Assembly (NCBI RefSeq): GCF_025847205.1
Contig: NZ_JAOYTH010000014.1
Location: forward strand, 113,841-177,840
Direction: 5' to 3'
DNA length: 64,000 bases
From: Pararhizobium sp. YC-54
GTDB taxonomy: Bacteria; Pseudomonadota; Alphaproteobacteria; Rhizobiales; Rhizobiaceae
The notes beneath the pieces are model-generated. The model made no database searches. It saw nothing but the letters and a program-made list of their open reading frames with translations, and was not told where the DNA came from. This document shows, in pieces, positions 42,827 to 52,407 of the stretch (positions are counted from its first letter, which is position 1; every line of letters begins with the position of its first letter). A program made the translations under genes and the position numbers.

Positions 42827-45800
42827 TCAGAACTTATAGCCCAGGCGCAGCGTGCCGCCGTGACTCGTGTAGGTGTCGGAAAACGAGCCCTGGTAACTCA
42901 TGCGCAAACTAAAGCCGTTATCGCTCGTCAGATCGATGCCCGCAGTCAGCCGCCCAACCACATTGGCCAGCGGCACTGCGCTGTCGAAGGCGCCGATCCC
43001 GGCCGGCGCACTGGCCAGCCGCGCAGGCGTATCCCAGCTATCGACGCTGCTGAAACTCACCCCTGCGGCCGCGAACGCCCGCATGACCGTCGTCTCGCTG
43101 ACCTCCACCCGCGTGCCGACCTCAATTGCCGGAGTGGCGTGGAAGCTCCATTGACCAGCACCGTCGACCAGCAGATCAAGCGCGCCGGCTCCTGACTCGC
43201 GATAACCGTCAGCATGAGAATAGATCAGGTCGAGGTCCACCAACGGCCGCACATAGTACGAGCCCTGCGCAAAGGTGTAGGCCGCGCGCACCCGGGCGCT
43301 GACATTGTAGATATCCGGATCGCCCTCGGCCTGGCCGGCAAAGCCGGGGATGCGGACCGTGCGGGTGTTGTCGTACCAGCCGTAGCTGCCGGCGACGGCG
43401 CCCGACAGGAGCCAGGGGCCAACCTGATGCTTGAGCGAGGCGCCGGCATAGACAATATCACCGTCGGCGTTGACCCGGCCGTCGTCGCCGCGGATGGCGC
43501 TGCGGTCGTAGCCGCCGGCAATGCCTGCGAACCAGCCGGGCGATACCTCGACCTGGACCCCGGCTTGCATCGCATAGGTCTTGGTATTGAAGCCCGACAC
43601 GCCATCCGTTGCCTTCTGATCGAGTGTCTGGGCGCCCGCCTGGCTCCACGCGCAGCTCGTCTCGGTCAGGAACTGGGTGCCGGGGGCAAACATCGGGCAG
43701 CTCAGCAGCAGGTCGAGGCGCTGCTGCGTCATGGCGATGCTGCCTGCGGCGGCAGCACCCGAAATACCAGGCGATATGTCGGAAAGGGCCGATCCGTAGT
43801 TAGCGGACGTGTCGTCGGCGAGGGAGCCGAGCGTACCGAACAGCGTGCCGAAGGAGCCTCCCCCCACATCCCAGATTTCCTGCAGATGATTGGCGATGTT
43901 GCTCTGGTCGTCGTTCAGCGTAAAGCCGGGTTCGGCGAAGTGTGCCGACTCCGCCGAAACCGACAGCTCGTTTCCTGCCCGGGTGATGGCGTAGTCGAAG
44001 AGTGCCGACTGGGCGCTCAACGAATGGTCCAGGGTGCCTGCGACGGTGAGGAACGGCAGACTGATGTCGGGCAGGACGCTGATGGCGTTCACCGCAAATT
44101 TACCGGCGAGGTTGGCGTCACCCTCGACAGTCAGGCGATCCATGCGCGAGCCGGCGAAGTCGGCGGTGAGCGCCAGTATGCCACCCGTATCCTGCGTGAG
44201 GTCGCCGGTGATTCTGGTAGAATCGATGCCGCCGGAATGGCCGACCATCAGCTGGCCATGATTGACCACATCGGCCTCGTAAATTTCCGCATCGGACAGC
44301 ACGCCACCGGTCTCATTGATGACGGAGACGGCTATGTCGCGGCCGAAGCGGGCCGCCATCGGAACGGTGTCGTCGGTGGATATCTTACCGGTCGGCGCGT
44401 TGCCATCGACGCTCGCACCGAAGACGCTGCCGCTGATCGTGCCGGAGTTATGCACGATCAGTGTGCTGCCGGCGGGCTGCGTTCTGCCGGTGGTATATTG
44501 GACGGCACGGCCCGAGGCGGCCGAGACAGCGCCTCCGGCATTGACGGTCATCACATTGTTCTTCCCGCCCGAAACCCACACACCGGTGCCATTGTCGCCC
44601 GAACCGCCGGTGACGGAACCACTGACATTGACGTTGATTGCGCCGTTGTTGTTCGTCCCCGCATCGCTCTGCGCGAATATGCCGATCGCGTCCTTGCCGG
44701 TCGCCAGAATAGCCCTACCGGCATCGAGGGCGACCGTCACGTTGCCGCTCTTGCCGGACGACGAGAGATTTCCGTTGGAGCCGATGAAGGCGCCGCTGGC
44801 ATTGCCGCCGAAACCGCCGCCGCCGCCGATCGACTGGGCCAGGATGCCGTAGGCATAGTCGCCCGACGTGCCGATGTTGCCGTCGACCGTGACGGTGACA
44901 TCGTGGCCGTCACCGGTGCTGCTCGGGCTCCTTCCGGTGAGGGAGAGCGGTGCGCCCGAGGCGGTGCCGCCAATGCCGCCGCCGCCGCCAATCGACTGGG
45001 CGACAAGGCCATGGGCAGCAATACCCCGCGTTTGGATCGAGCTCTGGTTCGTCAGGTCGACCGTGACGACGCCGCCGTTTGTTGTTCCGCTGCCGCCAGA
45101 ACCCCCAACCACGATCGAGCCGATGCTGTCGGCCTCGCCGGCGCCGCCGATGCCACCGCCGCCGCCGATCGATTGGGCGACAATGCCATGGGCCCTGTCG
45201 CCATAAGTGTTCAGGCTGCCGCCGTAGTTCAGGTCGACTTCGCCGCCGCTGCCGCCGACACCACCGCTGCCGCCGACAACAAGATCGATCGAGTGGCTGT
45301 CATCGTCGTCGGCCGCCTTGCTGCTGCCGGCGCCGCCGACACCGCCGCCGCCGCCGATCGATTGGGCCAGGACGCCGATCGAATCGTCGCCGTTGGTCTG
45401 CAGGGCGAGCCAGCTTCCCACACCGGTCGTAACTTTGCCGCCATTGCCGCCAACGCCGCCGCTGCCCCCGATGCCGCCGCCGACGGTGATCCCGCCGGCT
45501 GCCTGGTCGGAACCATCGCCACCCTGGCCACCGCCGCCGCCGATCGACTGCAGCAGCACACCATAAGCGCCATAACCAGTGGTAGTGATAACGGGGGTGC
45601 CGTGGTCACCGTCGAAGGTGATAGCGACCGCGCCGCCATTGCCACCGCCGCCGCCGTGGCCGCCGACGCCCACGTCAATGCTCGCGGTCGCCTTGCTGCC
45701 GGACATGCTGGATGTGCCAGCTGTACCGCCACCGCCGCCGATCGATTGCGCGACGATGCCGTCGGCCCAGTCGCCCGTGGTGGCTATATGGCCGGAATGA

Positions 45801-48800
45801 GTCAGTGTGACCGTGTTGCCACTGGCGGCCGCGCCGCCGGCGCCGCCGACACCAACCGAGAAGTTGTATTTGCTGTCTTCGTCATTCAACTCATCCGAAT
45901 CGCCGGGCGTGGCCGACGCCACCGAGCCGCCGAGCCCGCCGCCGCCGCCAATGGACTGAGCCAGCACCCCATCGGCATCGCCACCGGAAGTAGAGATGCT
46001 GCCCGCCGTCGTGACGGTGATGATGCCCCCGCTGCCACCGCCGCCGCCGGTCCGACCGACGGAAACCGTGACCCCGGCGGAAATCTCGCCGTCGGGCGCT
46101 TCCGGATCGACCCCCTCGTCCTCGCCGCCGCCACCGGGCAGGCTGGCGCTGGCCGACAGGCCGACGCTGACGCCTTGCGATGTTCCACCGCCGCCGCCGA
46201 TAGACTGGACAAGCAGGCCGCGCGCACCGGAACCGTTGGTCTTCAGCATGGTGCCGTTGTCGAGTTGGACTTTCGCAGTCCCGCCGCCGCCGCCGCCGCC
46301 GCCGGAGCCGCCGACTCCGACGGTCGCCGTCATGTTGTAGCCGCTGCCGATCTGGCGGCTGTCGACGCTGCCGACACCGCCATTGCCGCCGCCGCCGCCG
46401 ATCGATTGCACCACGATCGCATTGGCATAATCGTCGGCCGTCGCCACCCAGGCGGTGTCGTTGAGCGCGACCGTCACGGCGCCGCCGTCGCCGCCGCCGG
46501 TGCCCGAGCCGCCGACCGAGACACCGATATCGGCGCTGATCGTGTCCACCGTGCCGGCGGTCGCGGCCATCGACGACGCACTTCCGCCATTACCGCCGCC
46601 ACCGCCAATCGACTGCGCCACGAGGCCATGCGACGAAACGCCTTTCGTGGAGACCCCGGTGCTGCCGTCCAGGGTCAGCGACACGGCGCCGCCGGTATAG
46701 GTCGATCCGCCGCTGCCGCCGACGGCCGTGGCCACGCTCATCGCCAGGGAAACGTCTTCGCCGGTCGGCACCGCCACGGTCATCGCGTCGGCGACCGAAG
46801 AACCGCCATTGCCGCCACCGCCGCTGATCGACTGGGCCAACACGCCGATGGCGTCGGTGACGTCGCCACCGTCCTGGCCGGTCTTGATGGCGCTGTCGGT
46901 CAGGCTCACCGTAACCTCTTGACTGTAGCCGCCGGACCCGCCGGTGCCGCCAACCGCCACCGACGCCGTGAAGCCGATACCGGCGGAATGGGAGCTGGCC
47001 GAACCGCCATTGCCGCCGCCGCCGCCAACCGACTGCGCCACGATGCCCGCGGCGTGCGAGCCCTGGGTCGTCAGGGTCAGGCCCTGGAAGGCGACGTCCA
47101 CGGTATTTGCGTAGCCGCCGCCGCCGCCGCCGCCGCCGATCTGGAAGCTGCCGAGCCCGGCGTCGCCGCCGGTGGCATTGCCGCCATTGCCGCCGCCGCC
47201 GCCGATCGACTGAGCTATTATGCCGACCGCACCGGAGCCCGCCGTCGCGATGGTGACGGCCTGCGGCGCTCCAGAGCCTGCGGAACAATCGCTGCTGGAA
47301 TTTTCATTGGTGACGCAGACCCACCCGCCGCTGCCGCCGCCCGACGAGCTGCCGCCGACGCCCACCGCCGGAACACCGACCGACAGGTCGATCACATTGC
47401 CGCCATTGCCGCCGCCGCCGCCGATCGATTGCGCCATGATCGCATGCGACATCTCGCCCTGCGTGGTGACCAACCCGCCGGTCAGCAATACGTTGGCATG
47501 CATGCCGTAGCCGCCACCGCCGCCCGAGCCTCCGACGGTCGCGATACCCTCGGCTCCGCCGCCCGAGCCGCCGCCGCCGCCGATCGATTGCGCCATGATG
47601 CCGATCGCCGCGTCGCCGGCGGTGCTGATGACGCCCGAGTTCTGGACCTCGGCAGTGCCGGCATAGTTTGCGTCGCCGCCGGTACCGCCGATCGACAGCA
47701 CGCCGCCCGCCATGCCGGCAGCGCCGCCGCCGCCGCTGATCGACTGCGCCAGGATGCCATGCGCCGAATAGCCTGAGGTGGTGATCGCGCCTGTATTCTG
47801 GACGCTGGCCGTCTGCGCCGATCCGCCGTCGCCGCCATCGCCGCCCAGTTCGAGCGTCAACCCGGCGGCGATGCCGCCGGTGCCGCCGCCGCCGCCGATC
47901 GACTGCACCAGGACGCCATAGGAATGATCGCCAGAGGTGGCGATCATCCCGCCGGCATTGTTGACGGTAGCCACGTTGCCATTGCCGCCCTGGCCGCCAT
48001 TGCCAGCGCCGCCGCCAAGCACGTTGGTGAAGTCGCCGCCCGTGCCGCCACCACCGCCGACCGAATGCAGGGTGACCGCGGCAGAAAAATCCCCGACTGT
48101 CGTGATCTTGGAGCTAGCAGTCACATACGCGCCAACTCCGTTGGCATCGCCGCCGTAGCCGCCACCGCCGCTGGTGCCGACGACGGCGGTATCGTCGCCG
48201 CCATTGCCGCCCTGGCCGCCGATACTCTCGCCCAACACGCCGTAGGCGTGGTGGCCGTCCGTCTCGACGGCGCCGTGCATGTTCAACTGGATCGCACCGC
48301 CGTCACCGCCGCGGCCGCCGGAGCTGTCCTTCTCGCCGTCCGCGCCATCGCCGCCGCGTCCACCCGCGCCCAGCGCCACTACGCCGGCGATATAGTCGCC
48401 TTGGGTCGAAACGGTGGCGCCTTGTTCTACGCCCACAACCATAACACCGCCAAAACCGGTGCCGCCGTTGCCCCCGGTCGTCGACTTCGCGCCGTCACCA
48501 CCATTGCCACCCTGGGTGATCGCGACGATGCCGCCCGACACATCACCATCGTCGCCGGTGGCGACAACGGTGATGTCGGCGGCTGTGTCGACACTCATCA
48601 GGCCGACGCCCGCGCCGCCGCCGCCATTGTCCGACGAATCCTGGGAAGCCGTGCCATCGGAACCTTGGCTCAGCCCATAGATGCCGCGCACGCTGTCGCC
48701 GTCGGCGTAAACGCCGATCGCGCCGACGCCGTTTGGACCGTTCCGGATGGTGATGTTGCCGCCCGCGCCGCCCGCGCCGTTGTCTGGGCCGCCCTTGCCG

Positions 48801-49636
48801 CCGATGGACTTGGCGCCGATGCCCCAGGCATGATCCAGCCCGCTCAGTGGATTTGTCGCGCTGCCGAGAGTCACCTGCCCGGAGTTGGTGACGGTGATGG
48901 TTCCGCCGGCGCCGCCGGCGCCGCCCTTCTGGTTACCCGCACCGCTGTTCTGTGCACCACCTGTGCCGCCGACGCTCATGGCATTGATGGCGGACATGCT
49001 TCTGCCTGAATTTGACTTCATCGATTCTACGGTCAGCGTCCCGGAGTTGGTGATGGTCACCGTACCTCCCGACCCGCCGGCGCCGCCGTTAGAACCGTTA
49101 TTATCGTTAGCCGAATCCCCGTCTCCACCGAAGCTCAATCCCGAAATCAAGCCGCCGATCGAGCCTGGATCTCCCGCGCTGTTCAGGGTCACACCGCCAT
49201 TATTGGTGATAGTCACGACGCCACCGGAACCCGCCGCGCCCTCGTCGACGCCATTGCCACCATGAGAGCGTGCGATCATGACACCGTCCTGGTCGTTCAA
49301 TTGCGAGGTATAAGGAAGGCTGCTGCCGGCACTGAACGTCCAGGATTCATTATTAAGCGTCATGGCAGGTCCGGTATCGCCGTCTTTCTCATTCTTCTCG
49401 TCGACACCATCGTTGGCCTGGCAAATGTTCCATACGTATCCACTGTTGCTGGCGCTGCTGCAGTATGGCTGCGTATAGCCGGTCCCGGTCATGGCCAAGC
49501 TGCACACGCCCAGGGTCGATAGCATCAGCAAGCGCGATGTGTTCGGGTCAAACAGGACTGCGGCCTGGTCGCCGCTCCGAGATGAAGGGAGCGATGATCT
49601 TTGCCGGATCTTCCTGCTGCGTCCGACATATCTCAT
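42827..49636 (-). CDS. Giant glycine-rich type V autotransporter
   Basis: A 2269-residue surface protein. An extended N-terminus (basic RYVGRSRKIRQR, hydrophobic core LLMLSTLGVCSLAMTG) acts as the signal region. The passenger to about residue 1850 is built of some seventeen spaced copies of a motif such as AQSIGGGGGNGG. The last 280 residues form a beta-barrel ending in LRLGYKF with a final Phe, the usual outer-membrane signal. The start at 49636 is preferred over the ATG at 49717. It is divergent from the two-component genes at 50026-52166. An adhesin or biofilm role is likely, ligand unknown. Confidence 0.84.
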   Translation of the reverse strand: MRYVGRSRKIRQRSSLPSSRSGDQAAVLFDPNTSRLLMLSTLGVCSLAMTGTGYTQPYCSSASNSGYVWNICQANDGVDEKNEKDGDTGPAMTLNNESWTFSAGSSLPYTSQLNDQDGVMIARSHGGNGVDEGAAGSGGVVTITNNGGVTLNSAGDPGSIGGLISGLSFGGDGDSANDNNGSNGGAGGSGGTVTITNSGTLTVESMKSNSGRSMSAINAMSVGGTGGAQNSGAGNQKGGAGGAGGTITVTNSGQVTLGSATNPLSGLDHAWGIGAKSIGGKGGPDNGAGGAGGNITIRNGPNGVGAIGVYADGDSVRGIYGLSQGSDGTASQDSSDNGGGGAGVGLMSVDTAADITVVATGDDGDVSGGIVAITQGGNGGDGAKSTTGGNGGTGFGGVMVVGVEQGATVSTQGDYIAGVVALGAGGRGGDGADGEKDSSGGRGGDGGAIQLNMHGAVETDGHHAYGVLGESIGGQGGNGGDDTAVVGTSGGGGYGGDANGVGAYVTASSKITTVGDFSAAVTLHSVGGGGGTGGDFTNVLGGGAGNGGQGGNGNVATVNNAGGMIATSGDHSYGVLVQSIGGGGGTGGIAAGLTLELGGDGGDGGSAQTASVQNTGAITTSGYSAHGILAQSISGGGGAAGMAGGVLSIGGTGGDANYAGTAEVQNSGVISTAGDAAIGIMAQSIGGGGGSGGGAEGIATVGGSGGGGGYGMHANVLLTGGLVTTQGEMSHAIMAQSIGGGGGNGGNVIDLSVGVPAVGVGGSSSGGGSGGWVCVTNENSSSDCSAGSGAPQAVTIATAGSGAVGIIAQSIGGGGGNGGNATGGDAGLGSFQIGGGGGGGGYANTVDVAFQGLTLTTQGSHAAGIVAQSVGGGGGNGGSASSHSAGIGFTASVAVGGTGGSGGYSQEVTVSLTDSAIKTGQDGGDVTDAIGVLAQSISGGGGNGGSSVADAMTVAVPTGEDVSLAMSVATAVGGSGGSTYTGGAVSLTLDGSTGVSTKGVSSHGLVAQSIGGGGGNGGSASSMAATAGTVDTISADIGVSVGGSGTGGGDGGAVTVALNDTAWVATADDYANAIVVQSIGGGGGNGGVGSVDSRQIGSGYNMTATVGVGGSGGGGGGGGTAKVQLDNGTMLKTNGSGARGLLVQSIGGGGGTSQGVSVGLSASASLPGGGGEDEGVDPEAPDGEISAGVTVSVGRTGGGGGSGGIITVTTAGSISTSGGDADGVLAQSIGGGGGLGGSVASATPGDSDELNDEDSKYNFSVGVGGAGGAAASGNTVTLTHSGHIATTGDWADGIVAQSIGGGGGTAGTSSMSGSKATASIDVGVGGHGGGGGNGGAVAITFDGDHGTPVITTTGYGAYGVLLQSIGGGGGQGGDGSDQAAGGITVGGGIGGSGGVGGNGGKVTTGVGSWLALQTNGDDSIGVLAQSIGGGGGVGGAGSSKAADDDDSHSIDLVVGGSGGVGGSGGEVDLNYGGSLNTYGDRAHGIVAQSIGGGGGIGGAGEADSIGSIVVGGSGGSGTTNGGVVTVDLTNQSSIQTRGIAAHGLVAQSIGGGGGIGGTASGAPLSLTGRSPSSTGDGHDVTVTVDGNIGTSGDYAYGILAQSIGGGGGFGGNASGAFIGSNGNLSSSGKSGNVTVALDAGRAILATGKDAIGIFAQSDAGTNNNGAINVNVSGSVTGGSGDNGTGVWVSGGKNNVMTVNAGGAVSAASGRAVQYTTGRTQPAGSTLIVHNSGTISGSVFGASVDGNAPTGKISTDDTVPMAARFGRDIAVSVINETGGVLSDAEIYEADVVNHGQLMVGHSGGIDSTRITGDLTQDTGGILALTADFAGSRMDRLTVEGDANLAGKFAVNAISVLPDISLPFLTVAGTLDHSLSAQSALFDYAITRAGNELSVSAESAHFAEPGFTLNDDQSNIANHLQEIWDVGGGSFGTLFGTLGSLADDTSANYGSALSDISPGISGAAAAGSIAMTQQRLDLLLSCPMFAPGTQFLTETSCAWSQAGAQTLDQKATDGVSGFNTKTYAMQAGVQVEVSPGWFAGIAGGYDRSAIRGDDGRVNADGDIVYAGASLKHQVGPWLLSGAVAGSYGWYDNTRTVRIPGFAGQAEGDPDIYNVSARVRAAYTFAQGSYYVRPLVDLDLIYSHADGYRESGAGALDLLVDGAGQWSFHATPAIEVGTRVEVSETTVMRAFAAAGVSFSSVDSWDTPARLASAPAGIGAFDSAVPLANVVGRLTAGIDLTSDNGFSLRMSYQGSFSDTYTSHGGTLRLGYKF

Positions 49637-49892
49637 GCGCTGAGTCCCCCAAAAGTGAAGCAAATGAGACTTGCCAACCTTGAGATAAGCTTCGCCATAT
49701 GCGCAGTCTGCGCACAAACCTCGACTCGGCTTCTGTCAACCAGAATTGCAAGCCCACAACCACGCTGACGGTAAAGCAACAAGCTCCGGAGATTCAACAG
49801 AACAAAACGATTCAATTCTGACCAAATCCTGCGTGGCGACGCTCGATACAGAGCGCTCTTTGTCGATCTGGGACAAACAAAACATCAATCGA

Positions 49893-49922
49893 TGAATTCA
49901 GCTGAATTCTTGTAAATTCTTA
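49893..49922. promoter_or_regulatory. Three direct repeats, probable response-regulator site
   Basis: TGAATTCAGC, TGAATTCTTG and TAAATTCTTA follow each other at exact 10-base spacing from 49893. The pattern of direct repeats on one face of the helix is typical of OmpR/PhoB-type regulators. The site lies between the autotransporter (257 bases from its start) and the sensor kinase gene (104 bases from its start), so it could serve either. The first two repeats also form the palindrome GAATTCAGCTGAATTC at 49894-49909. Confidence 0.5.
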
Positions 49923-50025
49923 CATCACTGGATTGTTCTTGCGCCTGCGCTCGACTCCTGCCAGCTATATGGTGCATGACCATGTGACTTGCAGCAGCAG
50001 GGGGCCACTGTAAAAATGCTCAAGA

Positions 50026-51474
50026 ATGCTTGACCTCAAGACAGTCCTGGTCGTCAATTTGGCGACCGCCAGCCTGCAGGCGGTTGTCTGGATTTTTGTC
50101 TGGCTGGCTTGGCGTCATCTCTACGAGCTCAAGCTTCTTGCCGCGGGGTTTACCGCAATTGCCATAGGCCTTCTTTTGATGATCTTGAGAGGCGAACAGC
50201 CTGCAGCATGGTCCATCGTGCTGCACAACACGGTTATAAAGCTCGGTCTGGTCCTGCTCGCTGAAGGGCTGGCGCGCTTTCTGGGCCAACCCCGCTACAC
50301 TTCGATCGGTATTTCACTGCTGATTTTTCAGGTTGTGGCCTGGAGCATCGGCCTCGCCGTCGATCCGGGCAACCTTGCCATCCGCATCCACACATCGACC
50401 CTCTTCACGATCATCATGATGTCCGTGATGTGCTTGGCGCTCCTGCGTGACCGGACACAGCCTTGGCTTTTGCGATGGATTACGATTGCGGTATTAGGCG
50501 AATATATCGCAGCCAGCATAATTCACAGCGCGATCGAGTACTGGAACCCGGCCGCCGCCCAAGAAATCACGGTCCTCGACAATCGCAACGCGTGGTACCT
50601 GTTGCAGGGCGTTCTGTTTCTAATTGCGCTGTTTGCCTGCTTACTCTTCATGGTCAGCTCTCGACTTTCAGCGGCCCTGCGCGAGAAGAACGACGCTTTG
50701 TTACGGGAAGTGGTAGAGCGCAGGAGCCTTGAAAACCAATTGAATACCAGCCTTGAAACCGAACGTGCCCTTCGCGAGGAACAGGTCGACTTCATGCGCA
50801 TTGTCAGTCACGAGTTTCGTACCCCTCTGGCGGTCATCCGTAATGCGACTGACATGATTGGTCTTGTCGGCGACAGATCGCGTGAAGCAACAAAGGAACG
50901 GCTTTCCGGAATCGGCGAGGCGCTGGATCGGCTGTTCTCCCTGATTGATCGCTTCATGACGAACGACCGAGACAATGGCTTTCGACCCCAATCGATGCAG
51001 ATCGGATCTCTGATGGCCGACGTGCAGTTGCATTTCGAAATGACCGGGCGAGGTGAACGATTGCATTTCAGGACGGGCGGGGAAGCAACTTCGATTTTCG
51101 TCGATCCCGATATGCTGGCAACCGTCGTCATCAATCTCATCGACAACGCCTTCAAATATTCGCCCGAGAACCAGCCCATTCACATTGATACCCTGTCAGC
51201 AAGTGGCTTCGTCGTTATCCAGGTGCGTGATCGCGGTATCGGCATACCGGAAGCTGAGCTACACAAGATTGGTCGCCGCTTCTTCCGAGCCTCCAACGCC
51301 AAAGCCGGAAGCGGGACCGGGCTTGGTCTTTACTCTTCCCGTAAGCTTCTGGCCTATCATGGCGGCACATTGGAGCTGCTCTCCCGTGAAGGAGGGGGAA
51401 CGGCGGCTGTGGCGCGTGTGCCTATGTTGGGCGGAGCGACAGAGCCCGCCCTGCAAGAGGAGTTGATGACTTGA
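50026..51474 (+). CDS. Membrane sensor histidine kinase
   Basis: A 482-residue kinase. Seven hydrophobic segments cover residues about 5-212, so it senses within or near the membrane. A coiled-coil linker leads to the H-box SHEFRTPL with His262. The ATPase part has the N-box VVINLIDNAFKYSP, the G1 box DRGIGIP and the G2 box GSGTGLGL. It overlaps the response-regulator start by four bases. Signal unknown; the 7-TM sensing part resembles 7TMR-type modules only loosely. Confidence 0.85.
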   Translation: MLDLKTVLVVNLATASLQAVVWIFVWLAWRHLYELKLLAAGFTAIAIGLLLMILRGEQPAAWSIVLHNTVIKLGLVLLAEGLARFLGQPRYTSIGISLLIFQVVAWSIGLAVDPGNLAIRIHTSTLFTIIMMSVMCLALLRDRTQPWLLRWITIAVLGEYIAASIIHSAIEYWNPAAAQEITVLDNRNAWYLLQGVLFLIALFACLLFMVSSRLSAALREKNDALLREVVERRSLENQLNTSLETERALREEQVDFMRIVSHEFRTPLAVIRNATDMIGLVGDRSREATKERLSGIGEALDRLFSLIDRFMTNDRDNGFRPQSMQIGSLMADVQLHFEMTGRGERLHFRTGGEATSIFVDPDMLATVVINLIDNAFKYSPENQPIHIDTLSASGFVVIQVRDRGIGIPEAELHKIGRRFFRASNAKAGSGTGLGLYSSRKLLAYHGGTLELLSREGGGTAAVARVPMLGGATEPALQEELMT

Positions 51475-52166
51475 CCCGCATTTTGATCGTCGAGGACGAA
51501 CAGCGGCTGCGCAAGGATCTGGTTGATTTCCTGGGATTGTGCGGTTTCACGGCCGAAGGCGTTGCGACAGCGGAGGGCCTGCGTCAGGCGCTGGCAAATG
51601 ATGAGCCACCCGATGTCATCATCCTCGATGTCGGTTTGCCCGATGGCAACGGTTTCGATCTGGCCAGAGAAATTCGCGAGGCCTATCGCTGCGGCATCAT
51701 CATGCTCACAGCTCTTGGCGACGGCGATGACCGTATTCGAGGCTTTGAAAGTGGAGCTGACATTTATCTCGTCAAGCACAGTACGTTGCGGGAGATCGAA
51801 GCAGCGATCCGTAGCCTGCTGCGGCGAACAGGTGATCAAGCTGATTTGGCGGACGGCGCCGCAGGCAAATGGGCTTTGGACAGTAGAAACTGGACTCTCA
51901 CTGCGCCGAACCAACGCTCACTCAAGTTAACAGCAACCGAGTTCGCGCTCGTCAGGACGCTCTGTAAACATGACGGTGGCATTTGCGGGCGCGAGGAACT
52001 GGCGAAGACCATTGCCCGCCCCAGAACCCATTTCGACAGCCGGCATCTGGATGCTGTCGTCAGTCGCCTTCGCCGCAAGATAGGCGAGCAGACCAACCTG
52101 CACGTGCCGATTAAGGTGGTTTATGGGATTGGCTATACATTCACAGCACCGACAGTCGTGCAATGA
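51471..52166 (+). CDS. OmpR-family response regulator
   Basis: A 231-residue regulator beginning at TTG (51471), nine bases after AGAGGAG; no ATG is in frame nearby. The receiver has VEDE at 7-10, phospho-acceptor Asp53 in ILDVGLPDGNG, Thr80 and Lys102. The C-terminal winged helix is seen in LKLTATEFALVRTLCKHD and RHLDAVVSRLRRKIGE and ends VVYGIGYTF. It pairs with the kinase gene. The autotransporter operon across the 389-base gap is a natural target. Confidence 0.86.
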   Translation: MTRILIVEDEQRLRKDLVDFLGLCGFTAEGVATAEGLRQALANDEPPDVIILDVGLPDGNGFDLAREIREAYRCGIIMLTALGDGDDRIRGFESGADIYLVKHSTLREIEAAIRSLLRRTGDQADLADGAAGKWALDSRNWTLTAPNQRSLKLTATEFALVRTLCKHDGGICGREELAKTIARPRTHFDSRHLDAVVSRLRRKIGEQTNLHVPIKVVYGIGYTFTAPTVVQ

Positions 52167-52204
52167 AAGTCCTAAGCGAGATCGAACGCATGTGCGGCCC
52201 GTTT

Positions 52205-52313
52205 GTTCGCGGGGGCGCCGTTCAGGCGGGAGCCCCCCCGCGAGAACGTCGGCTCATTGAGGAGATCCATGACGTGTTGATTTCCACCGAAAATTCCTAA
52301 CGGAAATCAACAC
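52205..52313 (+). repeat. Two hairpins downstream of the response regulator
   Basis: The first, at about 52205-52243, has a GC-rich stem (GTTCGCGGGGGC with GCCCCCCCGCGAGAAC) and no T run. The second is a perfect 12-bp inverted repeat, GTGTTGATTTCC at 52274-52285 and GGAAATCAACAC at 52302-52313 with a 16-base loop. The first may stop the transcript; the second is unexplained. No gene is recognised in 52167-52407. Confidence 0.5.
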
Positions 52314-52407
52314 CTAAAAGCCGTTCCGGGTGGTATGATTTTTTTCACTTGTTAGGCCGCTGACTGCGTCGGGGGCAAGGCGCTCCGAAGACGGTGAGCG
52401 CCAGCAT

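Noticed and set aside
43214..47776. A 1520-codon open frame on the plus strand inside the autotransporter gene
   Set aside because: It is the antisense of a repeat-rich, glycine-coding gene. Its Ala/Asp/Arg composition and lack of a ribosome site and domain match mark it as a compositional shadow.
44800..48100. Regularly spaced near-identical short DNA repeats, possibly CRISPR-like
   Set aside because: The repeats are in frame with the autotransporter and encode the AQSIGGGGG motif. The spacing varies and no cas genes are present.
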